NCBI GenBank assembly: GCA_963920665.1
Contig: OY987265.1
Coordinates: 38,879,001 to 38,943,000 of the forward strand
Direction of reading: 5' to 3'
Source of the DNA: Straminergon stramineum
Lineage: Eukaryota > Streptophyta > Bryopsida > Hypnales > Calliergonaceae
Length of the DNA: 64,000 bases
Shown: piece after piece, positions 37,159-49,410 of the stretch
How positions within the stretch are numbered: the first letter of the stretch is position 1
Layout: the number at the start of each line of letters is the position of its first letter
Notes under the pieces: generated by a model
The model's database searches: none
What the model was told of the DNA's origin: nothing
Seen by the model: only the letters and a program-made list of their open reading frames with translations
Translations under genes and position numbers: made by a program

Positions 37159-38650
37159 TGAGTCCGGAGCTTGGGGGACTCACGGAGGGCTCGGTGGCTA
37201 CTTTTCTGTACACTTCAATCCCTCTGAGCCTTGTGCAGGATGTGCTCTTCATCATGGTCGGCCGAGTTACTACACCATACAAGGTTTTTCTAATGTGGCG
37301 GAACCGTAAAATCAGTTTTTATAAGTAGCTCTGATTTTGATGCACATACAGGAGGTATGCATTTGATAAGCATCGCAGCGAGTGCAGTTATCAACCATTT
37401 AGTATCTTTATAACGGATGTACAAAAATATGGCGGTCAATAGTGGCAGGGTAAAAGTTTTGGAAAAGGGGCTCTACTGTCTGACGAACTGTATTTTGGGT
37501 GAGATTACAAGGAGGGGCAGCTCTTAGTCGTGTACAACAGAGTCCTGCGAACCAAAGCATGGTACTCGTTAACCGCAGTCATGCAGTTGCTGTCAGATGA
37601 GCAGGTATTGCAAATCGACTCCAGAGAAGCTGTTGCGAGTTGGCGACTGGTACAGGATCACCATTGCTATCAGTTGAAGGAACGGGAAGGGGTAAGGAAG
37701 GGTATTGTATGCCTCTTAATAAGAGGTCACCACCCAGGGTGTGGGCTTATTATTGCAGGTCATCACCCCTCTTTGTCTTTTGACTGATATGAATTCAAAA
37801 AAAAAAAGAGTAAGCAAAGGGGTTACTGTGAGACGACGCGTTTTGGTCATATGAGCGAGTATCTGAGGGAAACGGGACACCACCAATTTAGATCAGACAA
37901 TGTACGTAGTTAGTATGCTCCATGCTTCTGGATGGGAGAGTGCATCTGCTGCATATTAGGCAGTCACATCCCCCCCTGGACTGGGGTCCAACTGGAGGAG
38001 GAGGAGGAGGAAAGGTGCGACCCATTGCAATCTGCTGCAGTGATACCAAGGCGCATGAACTGTGTTAGGTACTTTTTTACCCTCGGAAAAGGGAAAGCAA
38101 CTAGAGCCAGGTTGTATCAAATGCCAATTTTCTGCTGGCCATGGTGGAGGGAAAGGATGTATTTTTTCTGGTGATAGACATTGTGCCGGAGGTATATGTA
38201 TCTTATGTGTGCCGCCCTGCACTGTTGTACCGTAAACACTCACACTTTGTAACTGTTTCACATTCAATATGACATTGCCATTACCTAGAGCACTCCTCAT
38301 GGCACTAGTATTTCCTCATTTTTTGTGTGTTTTTGTAGCAGTATCTGTTGATGCTGAGGTTTCTGGTCTCCTAGGTCTCTTACCATTTGCAATTTTAGTA
38401 CAACCAATACTTCAGAATACTTTTTATCTGCCAAAAAAAATTGGAGCACACTGTTGCCTCATTGTTGATGCTGGTGTTATTTGTTTGGAGTATTGTTTCA
38501 TTCTTTAGACTTGAGGGCTGACTCTTCAAATGTTTTTGAAAGAGGAACTGGTGAAAAGTTTTCTAAAGACAACAGCGTTTTGCTGAAAAGAGCTGGGCCT
38601 TAGGTCTATATATGTGTCGTAACTTTATTGGTATACTAATAATGAAACTT
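37159..38650 (+). other. Probable long 3' UTR and downstream region of the Pumilio gene
   Basis: Moderate base composition continues about 1.4 kb past the stop codon, then turns AT-rich near 38560-38650. Several unremarkable open frames occur but none has a domain. An AATAATGAAA tract near 38637 could serve as a poly(A) signal. The length of the UTR is a guess from composition. Confidence 0.4.
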
Positions 38651-38660
38651 AGTGCTCAGT

Positions 38661-38992
38661 AGGGGTAGTCACAGTATTCACCATCAGCAATTTCCATGGA
38701 GAATGAGAAGTAATAGGAACCACTGGGAAGCATTAGTGGGTGAAGAAAGTGTGACACCCCTTATTCATTTAGAGGATGAGATGTGGAGAATTGATGTGGA
38801 GCCAATGGGGAGCAATAGCATAGTCTGAAATAGAATATTCTTCTTTGGAGAAATTTTCTCCCATCCATTCTTCACCTCTGGAGGAGGAAACTTCACCGAA
38901 GAAAAATATTCCCTTCCAAATGCATGCCAAAAATCAACTCCAAACCGCTACATCTCCATTCTCCATGGAAATCTCAAAGGGTGACTATCCCT
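38661..38992. mobile_element. TIR element of about 332 bp with TA flanks
   Basis: GGGGTAGTCAC at the left pairs with GTGACTATCCC at the right with one mismatch. Further in, TTTCCATGGAGAATG pairs with CATTCTCCATGGAAA, so the ends are long and imperfect. TA flanks both sides. The superfamily is uncertain (Harbinger- or mariner-like). Confidence 0.6.
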
Positions 38993-39037
38993 AATGTAGT
39001 TGTTGACAGCTTTGTGGGAGCATTGTGAAATTAACCC

Positions 39038-39300
39038 TTAACCCTTGAGTGTCTTAGAAAGAACAACAAAAATGAGGAGCTTTTTTTGATGGATTTAGAA
39101 AATCCAAAATAATTTGAAAACTACTCAGTTATTGAAAGTTTTATAGTTGAGATTTGAAGCCAACTTACTATTGAGTACAAATCTACAATTTATAAGAGAA
39201 TCCACCATGCAAATTTTGAGATTATAATACTTGATGAACTTGATATTCCACAATCCCTATTTTTTTCCAAAAAATGTCCCTTCTAACGCACAAGGGTTAT
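39038..39300. mobile_element. TTAA-type element, family M copy 2
   Basis: Starts TTAACCCTTGAGTG, ends CGCACAAGGGTTAT (last base of TTAA changed). The interior matches 12770-13000. A block of about 55 bases, GTGACTATCC through AAATTAACCCTT, occurs on both sides (about 38981 and 39312), showing local duplication. Confidence 0.55.
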
Positions 39301-39361
39301 AGGACGGACTTGTGACTATCCCTAATGTAGTTGTTGACAGTTTTGTGGGAGCGTTGTGAAA

Positions 39362-39564
39362 TTAACCCTTAAAGGATGGACTAGTGACTATGGAAATTAT
39401 CCTTTTTAGAACCAAAAATATTCATTGGAGCTCAAACTATTGTGCAAGATCTCTCTTTTTTGCACAAAATTTGAAGGATGAACAATTGTACTTTTGTCCT
39501 ACATTTGAAGATTTTTTGGTCATCTATTGGAGACAAAATGTCCATGTCAATGTTTAAGGGTTAA
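39362..39564. mobile_element. TTAA-flanked element, family K copy (203 bp)
   Basis: TTAACCCTTAAAGGATGG at the left and GTTTAAGGGTTAA at the right. The interior is the K sequence in the same orientation as 55125-55354 (AAATATTCATTGGAG..., GAAGGATGAACAATTG..., TCATCTATTGGAGACA). Confidence 0.7.
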
Positions 39565-40824
39565 TTCCCTCGTTTCTAACGATTTATTGAGAAATCTAAA
39601 GTGATCATCTAAAAAGGGTCCTAAGACATTCAATCTAAATGGATTTGTCCTATTAGTGAGGGTGGAAAATTAGAATCACTCGAACATTTAGTGTGACTAC
39701 AATTTTAATTTTAATCCATAAAAGGACCAGGAGAGGTGCTTTTTAGAAGGAAGTGTTAAAAACTGTTGCTTTTTAGTACATTGATAAAAACTAAAAATAT
39801 AATTTTTTTTTGAATTTCAACTGTAGCGAAGTGTGGTACACTTTTGTAGAAATGTGGGAAAAATTTAAATGGACCATGTGGTTGCATGGATTGATCTTTT
39901 TGTATACCTTGAAATACTATTTTGAGCCACAATTTGCATTTTACCATAGAAAATGAGACTTCCACATTTCTATTTTTAAAATTTAGAAAATGCATTTGAA
40001 AATTTTATTTTTTGAAAGTGGCCATTGTTGCCAACTAAAAGCAAAGAAGGAAGATCAAAGCTAGAACTAAAAAAATATTTTGAATTCAACATAAATTCAA
40101 CTTGAATATAACACACTTTAGACCAATGTAAAACACACTTGGAATATGTTTTTGGAACTACTCCTCTCTTGAGAAGGTGTATTTCTATTAGAAGATCTAG
40201 CCTACTAAATCTGAAGCTGTAATTCTTCAAAAAAGATACTCGATAGTATTTAAAAACACCAAAACCATGTGTGACATATATTCAAAATTCAATCTCACCT
40301 ATTGAATTAATTTTGAAAAACTTGAAATAATTCTAGTACATTTTCTATTGCTATAATAAACTTACTTCTAATTTCATATTCATTCCATCATTTTTGTAAC
40401 ACTTTTGGCACAAAACAATTTCTGCATTGATTGTTTGACCAAAAATAGGACAAGTGTCTCTTGCAATAATGCAATCACCTTGGTATCATTAATGTTTTAA
40501 AGTAGGCATGGCCATGGCATTTTAGGTAGTTCATTTATAGCATAGTGTTCAAATAGAGTTGTAATGTATGAAATGCCTTGAAATCATATGGAGTGGGAAA
40601 TCTCTTTGAATTCATTATGTATTGGAATATTTGTCTTTAGCCAAAGATTTTAAAGTGACAATATCTTCATGGTGTAGATCTACAACTCTTAACTCTTAAC
40701 TAATATTTAAACAAAAACAATCCATTTAAAAAAAATTTAATTGATTTTTTTCTTTATTTTTGGGTGTTTTTTTGGATGTTTTGCATGTTGTATTGTTTTG
40801 GTATTCTTGAGGGTGGTCACTCTA

Positions 40825-41374
40825 TTACCCCTGAAATTATTTCATATTTAGAGGTCCAAAATTGTTCAATTCTAATCTCCAAAGTAAGTCTAAAATCTTC
40901 ATGTATATTTATTTCTTAACAAATCCAACCATAGGATCCTTTAATGAACTTGTCAGAGTACACCCTCCTAAAATTTCAGAATAAAAAAACTAACCAAGTG
41001 CAAGATCATGATGCTTGGATTTCAAAAAGAAGTACTTTCCATTCTTTCCAAATGGTTATATTTCAATATTCAAACTTTTTATCCAAAAAATTAATGTGTA
41101 GATCCTACAACTTGCAACTCTATATATGTTGAAGAAGTAAGACAATGATTATTTTAGCTCCTTTATCACCTGAGCTCCAAAAGAAACTACTTATCATACA
41201 ATAACTTTTTAACCATATAGTTAAAAGTTACGAAAGTTGTTGCATCTAAAAGCTATTCCTTAACCACATGTTGTGTGATAATTTCAAAGAAGAAGAAAGG
41301 AATATTCCATTTGTAAATAGATGACCAAAGACACTATGTTGCTAGAAAATGCTACTTGGTCTTTTAGGGGTTAA
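40825..41374. mobile_element. TTAA-type element, family A-related, internally deleted (550 bp)
   Basis: Left part (ACCCCTGAAATTATTTC..., GTACACCCTCCTAAAATTT..., TTGGATTTCAAAAAGAAGTA) and right part (CATTTGTAAATAGATGACCA, TGGTCTTTTAGGGGTTAA) both match 48402-49410. The roughly 450 bases between them in that copy are missing here. This is the expected shape of a deletion derivative. Confidence 0.7.
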
Positions 41375-42414
41375 ATTTAAAGATATTCACAATAGTCAAT
41401 TATGAGACTATGATTTGATGGCTTGGGTCCAAATCTCACAAGGCTACTAATTATGCCATCAAGCATTGTTTCTGTTCTTGGAGCTAAATGACAAGAATAG
41501 GTCTAGTTTAGTTATAGAGGAGTCTAGTTATTTTCTAGTCTTCATTTTGTGAGTATTATGTATTGCAAGTATTTTACTACATTGTAGTGGATTTCTCTAA
41601 TTGCTTAGACATTTAAATTGTAGTGGATAATCCAAGTGTTCACATGTATAGAAATTTCATGAAATTTCTTCCAATGATAGTAATAACTAGAAGTTCAAAA
41701 AAAGATTAAAAAAAAAATAAACTCCATAGTGAAAGGACCACAACAAAATGCATGATCATAGGTCCCAAGATTTACTACAAACAAGAAGCTTTTCTGTTTC
41801 TAATTTTTTTCCTTTAATTTTTGTAAAACAAATTTTAAAACACAAATAAGTTCATGTTTGAGACTCTAGACTCATAGGCTCTATGCTCGTGGTTCATAAG
41901 CTTGCCGCTGTAGGCTTGCCTGCTACCGTCATTGTAGTTCTAACATGTGACAGACTCGACCAAGTTCAAGGCCTTGGTTCAAGACCTATATGTACAGGTA
42001 CAGTACTCATCTGTTCTATTTGGACGTGAATTAGCAGGGCTGGAACAATTGATAATTTCTTGAGGCTTACAATACTAAGTCCAGGACTTAACAGAAATAC
42101 TAGGAACCTCATATTCGGCCAACATGCCCAATATGCTTTTCAACGTCTAGTTTGCTAATTGCAGTGTTGTTCTAGGTCCTTTTTTGTTGTCCAAGGATGA
42201 AGCGGGGGCTGTAGTTTTGGGCTTTTTTACGGGTTAGTACTTGTTCAACCAGGGTTTCCTCTGCTGGGCTTAATCCACAACAACAATGATTCTAGCTTGT
42301 TGGCACATAGTGGTTATGTCTATCTGCAGTTGTTCTGGCTATGGTAAGCCGGAACCTCTAGCTGTGGGTGATCAATAATCCACAAAGGAACATGGATCTG
42401 GCCTTGCTACGCAC

Positions 42415-42729
42415 CTGGTATGAGCACGTTGTTTTTTGGTCACCAGATCCATTAGAATGCATGCATAGTCCATGCTGAGCGACTGCTGGCACAACTGTCG
42501 ACTCTTCTCCTAGTATGAAGTACATTGGGCTCATGCAAACAATATGCAAGGGTCGTTGATTGGAAAGATATTAAACATTAATGCATGCGCTTCGTGTCAT
42601 GTAGCATCGGTACGGTGCTGCAGTGTTACTCACCTTAAGTGACTCGAAGTTACTGATAGCCAATTGGACTGGCTCTCTCTGCATGGAGAAGGAAATATCG
42701 ACTGAAAAGTCCGTCCTGGTGAATGAAAT
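42415..42729 (-). pseudogene. Possible receiver-like exon pair, remnant of a second receiver
   Basis: Two minus-strand segments, 42729-42634 and 42509-42415, are each open and joined by a 124-bp intron with GTGAGT donor and CTAG acceptor, phase 0. An upstream acceptor TTTTCTAG precedes the first. The product contains FSVDISFSMQREPVQLA and then MDYACILMDLV. It lines up with the receiver of the adjacent gene (DVKVVCNGREALDVL ... FDLVLMDLQMP). The MP-x-MDG that should follow is replaced by TKKQ. About 140 bases further down, RIIVVVD followed by a stop resembles receiver strand 4. No start or continuous frame was found. It could instead be an alternative 3' end of the neighbouring gene, or chance. 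Confidence 0.35.
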
Positions 42730-43018
42730 CTAGAAAAGGAGAATTGATGGTTAGTCTCATAGCAAGTTCAGGAACTGGGTAAATTAATTGAAGACCTGAA
42801 ACCCAAAATCTAGGAATAAATAATCTTCCGCAGAACCTGATCGGGTTTTTATCATTGGAGCTGTGATGCTGAGTTCCACGAATTGAGACTGTTAACGTCC
42901 TTGACTGATGCTCTAAGAATACTGTCTGAAGAAGTTTAGGTCACATACTGACATTGTTGATTTGGTGCGAGGGCGTTGTGTTGGGGATTCTAAATCAGAT
43001 TAAATACCCTATTCGTAC

Positions 43019-46000
43019 TCAAGGGTCAAGAACCCGGTTATTGACAGGATCGTTGCTGATTTTCTTCAGCCGCTCAAGCAGCTTCTCGAGTGTCAACGGC
43101 TTGCTTACGAACTCGTCAAACCCACTCTGGGCGCACTTCACCATATCACGGTCTGCCAAAAGCACCACAGCACAATCAATGGCTGAGAAATTCATGAAAT
43201 CTAATAATGTGCAGTCCAAGGAGTTCATAAAATGAGTTTGACTACAGGAAATTCGGGAGCTGTGGCTCTCGTCCATGTAGAAAGCTTGAGATGGAGCAGG
43301 CATTAATATAGTACTGTCCATATATAGCTTAGGAGATAATTCAAACCTCATTTATACTTGCACCAAGAGAAACCAAGAGTATAACTCAAAGTTAAGCTAT
43401 GTACGCACTAACATCGTGAATACCGAGGCATTCCATAAGTGTATTGGACTTCTGCTGTAAAACCCAACGACCACGGAGGTCGATCTGTCGACATCTTCTG
43501 AACAAGCAAGGACTCTGTTACCGTATTTAATTTGACTTGAGTAGCATGTCTCTCACATGCCCCAATGGAATTCTACATTGATATAAGGTGCATTCTGATG
43601 ATGCAATAATTAAGATCATAACAAAGTTGACGTCGTGGTTTGATGAAGTTTACCGCTAACATTAGCAGTGAGCGCAAATATCGTTAAACGCTCCCTTGGT
43701 GGATCTTGTAATTCTTCCCAGTCTCGAAACTGCTGTACCTGTAAAACACTCCCCAAATAGAGGCACAATCAGGGAACTCATCCTTGCCCGTTTTAATGGC
43801 TACCGGTAGTCGACCGTTTAGAAGAAAAATATTCGATCGTTGAGAGCTTTCTTGGCAGACATTTGCCTCTATTACTCAAAAGAGTAATTGATATGAATCG
43901 CGGAACGAACGACCTACACTCAATAGATCATACTATTACCGCATGTGTGCCATCCAAAACAGGCATCTGGAGGTCCATGAGCACCAAGTCGAACTGTGGG
44001 GGCAAATCCTTGTCATCTGTCACCACCTCTTGGTCAGCAGGCGCTTTGCAGAGGACATCTAGAGCCTCCCGACCATTGCATACCACTTTGACATCGCAAT
44101 TGATACTCCGCAGTAACCGTTGCCCTACTTTGCGATTGACTGCATCATCCTCTGCCAGCAAAACCTGCAAAGATGTACAAAGAAACTTATTAGCAGCAGA
44201 TTATAAATGGGTTTGAGAGTCAAACCCTAAACCCACACCTAAAATGCTATGTAACAGTCGGTGTTAAACCCTAAGAAATGCAATGTGAGGATTTGACAAA
44301 ACTAAGGTTCATCGCAAAATGAAAGTCACTGAATCACGACAAAATTCACAGCCTCGAATGTTTCTTTTCGTAAAGAGTCACTTTATATTCAGTAAAAGAG
44401 TGAACGTGGAAACCTTTCTGCCTTGAAGAAGCTCTATTCCGTCTAATGGAGGTGCATCAGGACTTTGATTGGATGAAGAGCTTGGTGGGTTTTTTACGGT
44501 TTCTTGTGCAACTGCTTTACCCTTTGCAACCTTGGCTGCTCCTCCTTCAACGTAATTGGGCCTGGTTGGCGCAGGAATTACCCCACTCTGCTCTGGTTCT
44601 GTACTGTGCACCAAGTACTCATTCCACCAAAAACTCATAACAATCAGGACAAAATCGTCAACAGCAAAAACAAGGATACCTTGCAGACAATTGACAGATT
44701 TTTACACAGCAGATACTACTGCCAAAATATTCCCAAAACTCTCAATTCCAGAAATAGAACCTGAAAATTTGTAATGCAGATTGACAAAACTTACTTCAAG
44801 GCTGTCATCTTTGGCGCATCTTCCTGAAATCGGTGATGCAGCTGGACCTGTACTGGCTGCAAAAGAACCTCCAGTTTACTAGTTATAATGACCATGAATA
44901 CTCCTGAATATGAATCAATTGAACCCATCAGCAATCTTCAGACTTGGAAGATATGACAGTCGAAGGTAATAATAGTGGAAATTCAGTGACAGAAAGACGT
45001 TCCACGAGGCATTCATACCTCAAGAATGTAGACTTCCCCTGGTGATCTTATCGACTGTTGCATGACGACTTCGTCAAGACTTGATACTCGCGGCCCACTG
45101 GCCTTGTTAAGCGGGAGTAAAGGAGCAGTGGCAATGGCTGGAATAATCGGTTTATTGCCTCCATCAACTGAATCCCAATTTGGATTCGGAACCTCCGGTG
45201 GACCACTCCAGGGTGCGGATTGTCTCCGTGGTCGAATGGCTACGGGGATGTCTCCTTCAACTAGCTTTGGACCTCTAGTTACTCCTTTGGACTGGTTTGC
45301 TAATAGCTCTTCCTGATGATTCTGACAAGATGTAGACATTGTAGGGTTGAATAGAAGTGCATTTTCAAACTCACAGAAGAGTCAAATCAACCCTGGATCA
45401 CATCTCGTTGCAAACGATCTGACTAGTGTGAAGTCTGTTGCAACAGCTTACCACTGGGGAGAAATTGAGAATGTCTTGCTCGACCCACGCATACCACCTG
45501 CCAGGTGACAACTTTTAGGCATAATTGGCAACTTTTAAGTCTCACCGAATTACGATACCATGTCGGTACTTCTCTTTTCAAATCAATGGCTGTTAAGCTG
45601 TTTGATGAACTTCAAAATTATAAGATGCTTGGGCGAATTAATTCATACTGAAACAATCGAGAGTTGGGGTGAGGCAAGGGGTCCTACTTGGCGCGTGTCT
45701 AAAATCTGCCAGTGAACCAAATACCTTGTGCCAACAGCTCGACCCGTTGCCTGCACTGTGACATAAGAACGGTCTTTCCTCAACCGCCTGTATATCACAC
45801 TACCTCCAGAAAGTTCACTGTCTCTTAGGTGCAACATCTGCAGAAGAGAAACCTGACGATCAGGTCGAAGAAACAAACGTGTATCCGCCTGGACTCGGTC
45901 CCAAAACGTATTGAAATTCATAGGAGAATCTGGTTTGAGAATTACACGCTGGACTATGTGGACATCGTCAGAGTGGCAGGCACCCCAAGCAGCTGTGCCA

Positions 46001-47071
46001 AGAAGCTCTTTTGACGTCCAACCCGTCGTCCGCTTAACGCTAGGAGAAACATAGCACAACAGCCACTGTCCAAGAAATTTGACGCTACTCTATGTTAAAA
46101 CCTTGTTCCACCTAACGCAAACCGTGAGCAAGACAGTTGCAAACGAGTAGGTAAGTTCAAAGGGTATCTCGTATTTTGTTTGCACGTGATATCATGAAGT
46201 TGTGTAATGGAAGATTTTAGTCGTTATAGGGTTTGCATTGGCTATTACGTGGTTTGAGATGGACCTGGCTGCGGTCAGCGATGTATACAGTCCAAGGCGA
46301 AGTAGCACTGAGCATGAGTATATCAGTAACTAACGAAAGATCCACTCCCTCTACTGCAGCATCCGCCATCCACACCTCAGGGGTGAGTAATCTGCACGCC
46401 TCTCAAAAGTATGGTCCAAACAATTATGCCTGTCAGTTTCGAACCTGGCAATTTTTTTAGGATATTGCATAATACATTCGTAAAGTTTCAACAATTCTCT
46501 CATCATTCTATGGCATGAGGGAAATAAACCATGAAACAAGGAAGAAAGTCTGAAAGACAGATAGCACATGTGGCAGTGTGCCACGAATGCAACTGTGCAA
46601 GTGAGAGCAATGTGTGATGCAATACAAGACGTCCACCAGGAATCGCAAGTTCAGCAAAAGCCTCCCCAGCCTCTCCAACAATAACCAGTAGCCGCTCTGA
46701 TAAGCTGCAGATCACTATCCTACGAAGATTGCTAAACCAGACAAGACATTGCTCTTCAAACGATGACAAGGATATTAGGTTTACGAGTAGATGATTAAAA
46801 AGGGTCCAATTACTGACTGCTTGTTAGGGGGGATGGGGTTAAGTTCGGTGAAGACCATGATGAGTTCCTCCAAGAAACGCAACTCAACCTTCAGAGTCCG
46901 CACTTCTGCCTCTCGGCCTTCAGCTTGGAGCATCACCAGCTGCTCTTCCAGCTCGTGAAAACATCGACGGTACATGCGCAGCCTGTCTGGTGCAGTCAAA
47001 GGCATCACCACAACCCCAGGCATCACGACAGCCCTGGGGTGCCCGAGTGTCGAAGTCGACGTCCTTCGCAT
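43019..47071 (-). CDS. PAS domain protein with C-terminal two-component receiver
   Basis: Nine exons read downward join in frame to 581 aa: 47071-46814, 46375-46265, 46065-45688, 45321-45019, 44856-44795, 44603-44414, 44164-43940, 43738-43654, 43152-43019. Residues 29-75 are an amphipathic, Glu/Leu-rich likely coiled coil. A PAS domain spans about 87-250 (SPWTVYIADRSQ, YVSPSVKRTTGW). A Pro-rich linker follows. The receiver is about 433-571 with acid pair D440/D441, phosphoacceptor D498 in VLMDLQMP, T533 in FALTAN and K555 in SKPL: all residues needed for phosphorylation. No histidine kinase, Myb-like or CCT domain is seen, so it fits none of the standard plant type-A, type-B or pseudo-response-regulator classes. 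A role as a PAS-sensing phosphorelay output is inferred. The start is uncertain: an in-frame ATG at 47146 would add 25 hydrophobic residues, and more 5' exons are possible. The 46814-46375 junction rests on phase and motif continuity. Confidence 0.85.
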
Positions 47072-47146
47072 CGTAACTGCGCTGTGTAATGCTTCAATGA
47101 TGATATAGAACTTGAAATAGAATTCAAACCTCTCAATCAAAAGCAT

Positions 47147-48300
47147 TCATCGGAACACTGGAACAGAGATGTAAATCTTTCAGTAAAATTACCAGAATAC
47201 AAACAAATCCTTATTCAATATTTCAAAATAAACAGCTCTTCAATTCCCTCCTCAACACCGAGAGGGCAAGCATTTCCGTAACAACTATGAAGATGATTCC
47301 GGCGCTCCTTCTCACGACAGACTCCGAAGAGATTAAACTTCAATAAATCAAATTGCGAATCCAACCAAGAAGTCCAATGCGAGATCCCTGCAGCCTGATT
47401 ACACGGTGTGCCGACAATGTTAAGAAATGTTCCAGCGCTAATTCTCACAGCGTCTTCCGAAGAGATCCGGTTGCAATAATTCTGTTCAAAAACGCACTCA
47501 AAATTTAAGAAAGAAGATAAAGCCACGACCTATCCCCGACACCTGATTCCCAAGATACGACGACATTACAAACGACAATAATGTTCAAGAGCAAACCACA
47601 CTAACAAGCCATAGCCGCCAGGCACGCACACCAAACCTATCCTGTCTGATGAGTCCATACAGGGTTCAGTACAACATGTCCTGCATCATGTCGAGTCTCG
47701 TAAGCATTAATTTATTACCAAAACGACCGACAGAGATGAAATCTTGAAAAGTGACTAAAAACGGTTAACTGAAAACGGCACGGAGGTTTCGGAAGACCTA
47801 AAGGTAGCCGAAGACGACGACGACGACTGTTGGAATTCAATCAGTATTTAAATAACGCGATGGTGCTATGGAGTAGCCAGGCTAGGAGGAGTACAGATCA
47901 TCTACAAATGCAACATGATAGAGGAGAGGCTATGGCGAGGAAGCTCCAACTGTACAGTAGCTTAACGCAACCAACTTTTCTTCAGATGTGGAAATGCAAT
48001 GGCAGCACGCTGAAATGCAGGAAGACTCTCCCGTCCGACTTGGCTTCTGCGCCGTAGCCACCAGTGGCACCATGTGCTCCACGCCGCATGGACTTCGCCT
48101 GGTCTTGGGAAATGAAGGAGGGCCACACAACCTGCATGAGTGAGTGGCTATGTTCGAGGAATGAAGCTCGCCCTTTCTCGTTGCGGCGTCAGTGTAGGAC
48201 CAGCGTTGGGAGTCTTTCGCCTCCGAGAATTGACCAGGGAGAAAGTGAGTTCGGCGTGTTGCGTATAGTAAATATCATCTGAATGGATGAAAAACATCGG
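47147..48300 (-). promoter_or_regulatory. Likely leader/promoter region of the PAS-receiver gene
   Basis: Base composition is balanced compared with the AT-rich DNA beyond 48300, consistent with a leader and promoter. A (GAC)n run lies at 47813-47828. A 40-base block containing CCGAAGAGAT occurs twice (about 47297-47345 and 47430-47480). Short open frames here on both strands have no domain. The transcription start was not located. Confidence 0.4.
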
Positions 48301-48329
48301 CGTCGATGAAAATATGGTATACCTGAAAG

Positions 48330-48365
48330 TGAGTTTTTGTTTTGTTTTGTTTTGTTTTGTTTTGG
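48330..48365. repeat. (GTTTT)n microsatellite
   Basis: Six or so uninterrupted GTTTT units just left of the family A-related element at 48402. Confidence 0.8.
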
Positions 48366-48401
48366 CAATTTTGGTTAGTTTCAAAATAGCAGAGTTACCA
48401 A

Positions 48402-49410
48402 TTATCCCCTGAAGTTCTTTCATGTTTAGAAGCCCAAAAGTGCTTAAAATTTTAATCTCTAAAAGAAGGCTAAAATCTTCATCTATATTTATTTTTGTAA
48501 CAAAGTCAAAAATAAATATCCAGAGGATCCTTCAATTACCTTATTAGAGTACACCCTCCTAAAATTTTAGAATAAGAAACATTATCAATTGTAAAACCAT
48601 CTTGCTTGGATTTCAAAAAGAAGTATTTTCAACTCTTTCCAAATGGTTAGATTTCATCTTTCAAACTTTTCACCCTTCACCTCCTAGAGTATCTCAAAAT
48701 ACACTAGAAAGGGGGGGGGTATTTCATCCCCTTGAGTGGTGAAGGGTTGACCCTCAAAATTTGTAGATCTTACAACTTGCAACCCTCTATACTCTATTGA
48801 AGAAAAAAGTTGGGAATACTTATAGAAAATTTCAACAAAAATATTTCATGTTCACGCTTAAAAAAAACTTAAATAGAAAGAAGTAGAGAACAATTGAAAT
48901 TACTAAATTGTTAAGAATTTTGTTATGGAATTGAAAAATGTCAATCCCAATGGTTGAAATGTTTTAATAAACAATCAATGTCCTAGGATTTTATTTTTTT
49001 CCAAAAATATTGAAAATTGAGTTAAATAAAGGATTTCAAAGTTTATTTCAGAGTAGAGATTCAAAACTGCCCCCAAACTAAAACTCTTCATAATTTTCAT
49101 CTCTTGAATGAAAATTGAACAATTCAAAGCTTTCCATGCACATATAAAAACAATTTCAAATTTTTATTTCATTAAAAAGTGATTTTTTTTAGATCTACAA
49201 GGGCTACCTGGGCTTCAAAAGAAACTACATATCATGCAATGATTTTTTAATCATGTAGTCAAAAGTCATGAAAATTGTTTTAACATAATGCTATCTTTGA
49301 CCACACATTGTGTGAAAATTTCAAATAAAAAAAATGAAAATTCCATTTGTAAATAGATGACCAAAAGCACTATGTTGCCAAAAAATGCTACTTGGTCTTT
49401 TAGGGGTTAA
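48402..49410. mobile_element. TTAA-type element, family A-related, inverted, long copy (1009 bp)
   Basis: Left end TTATCCCCTGAAG, right end TCTTTTAGGGGTTAA. The right half is the reverse complement of 13096-14027: for example AATTGAAAAATGTCAATCCC matches the complement of GGGATTAAAATTTTTCAATT. The left part is shared with 40825-41374. No transposase frame. Confidence 0.65.

Noticed and set aside
37159..38650. Pumilio autoregulation through sites in its own 3' region
   Set aside because: Every TGTA in this stretch that I checked lacks the following ATA needed for TGTANATA.
46503..46769. Open frame in the first intron of the PAS-receiver gene containing AGEAFAELAIPGGRLV
   Set aside because: It could be spliced in only through a weak acceptor after a 62-base intron, while the direct 46814-to-46375 join keeps phase and leads straight into the PAS domain. 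It might be an alternative exon, but I do not support it.
47930..48130. Minus-strand frame upstream of the PAS-receiver gene as a possible first coding exon
   Set aside because: No donor that would join it in phase to the exon at 47071 was found, and the frames end in stops before any good splice site.
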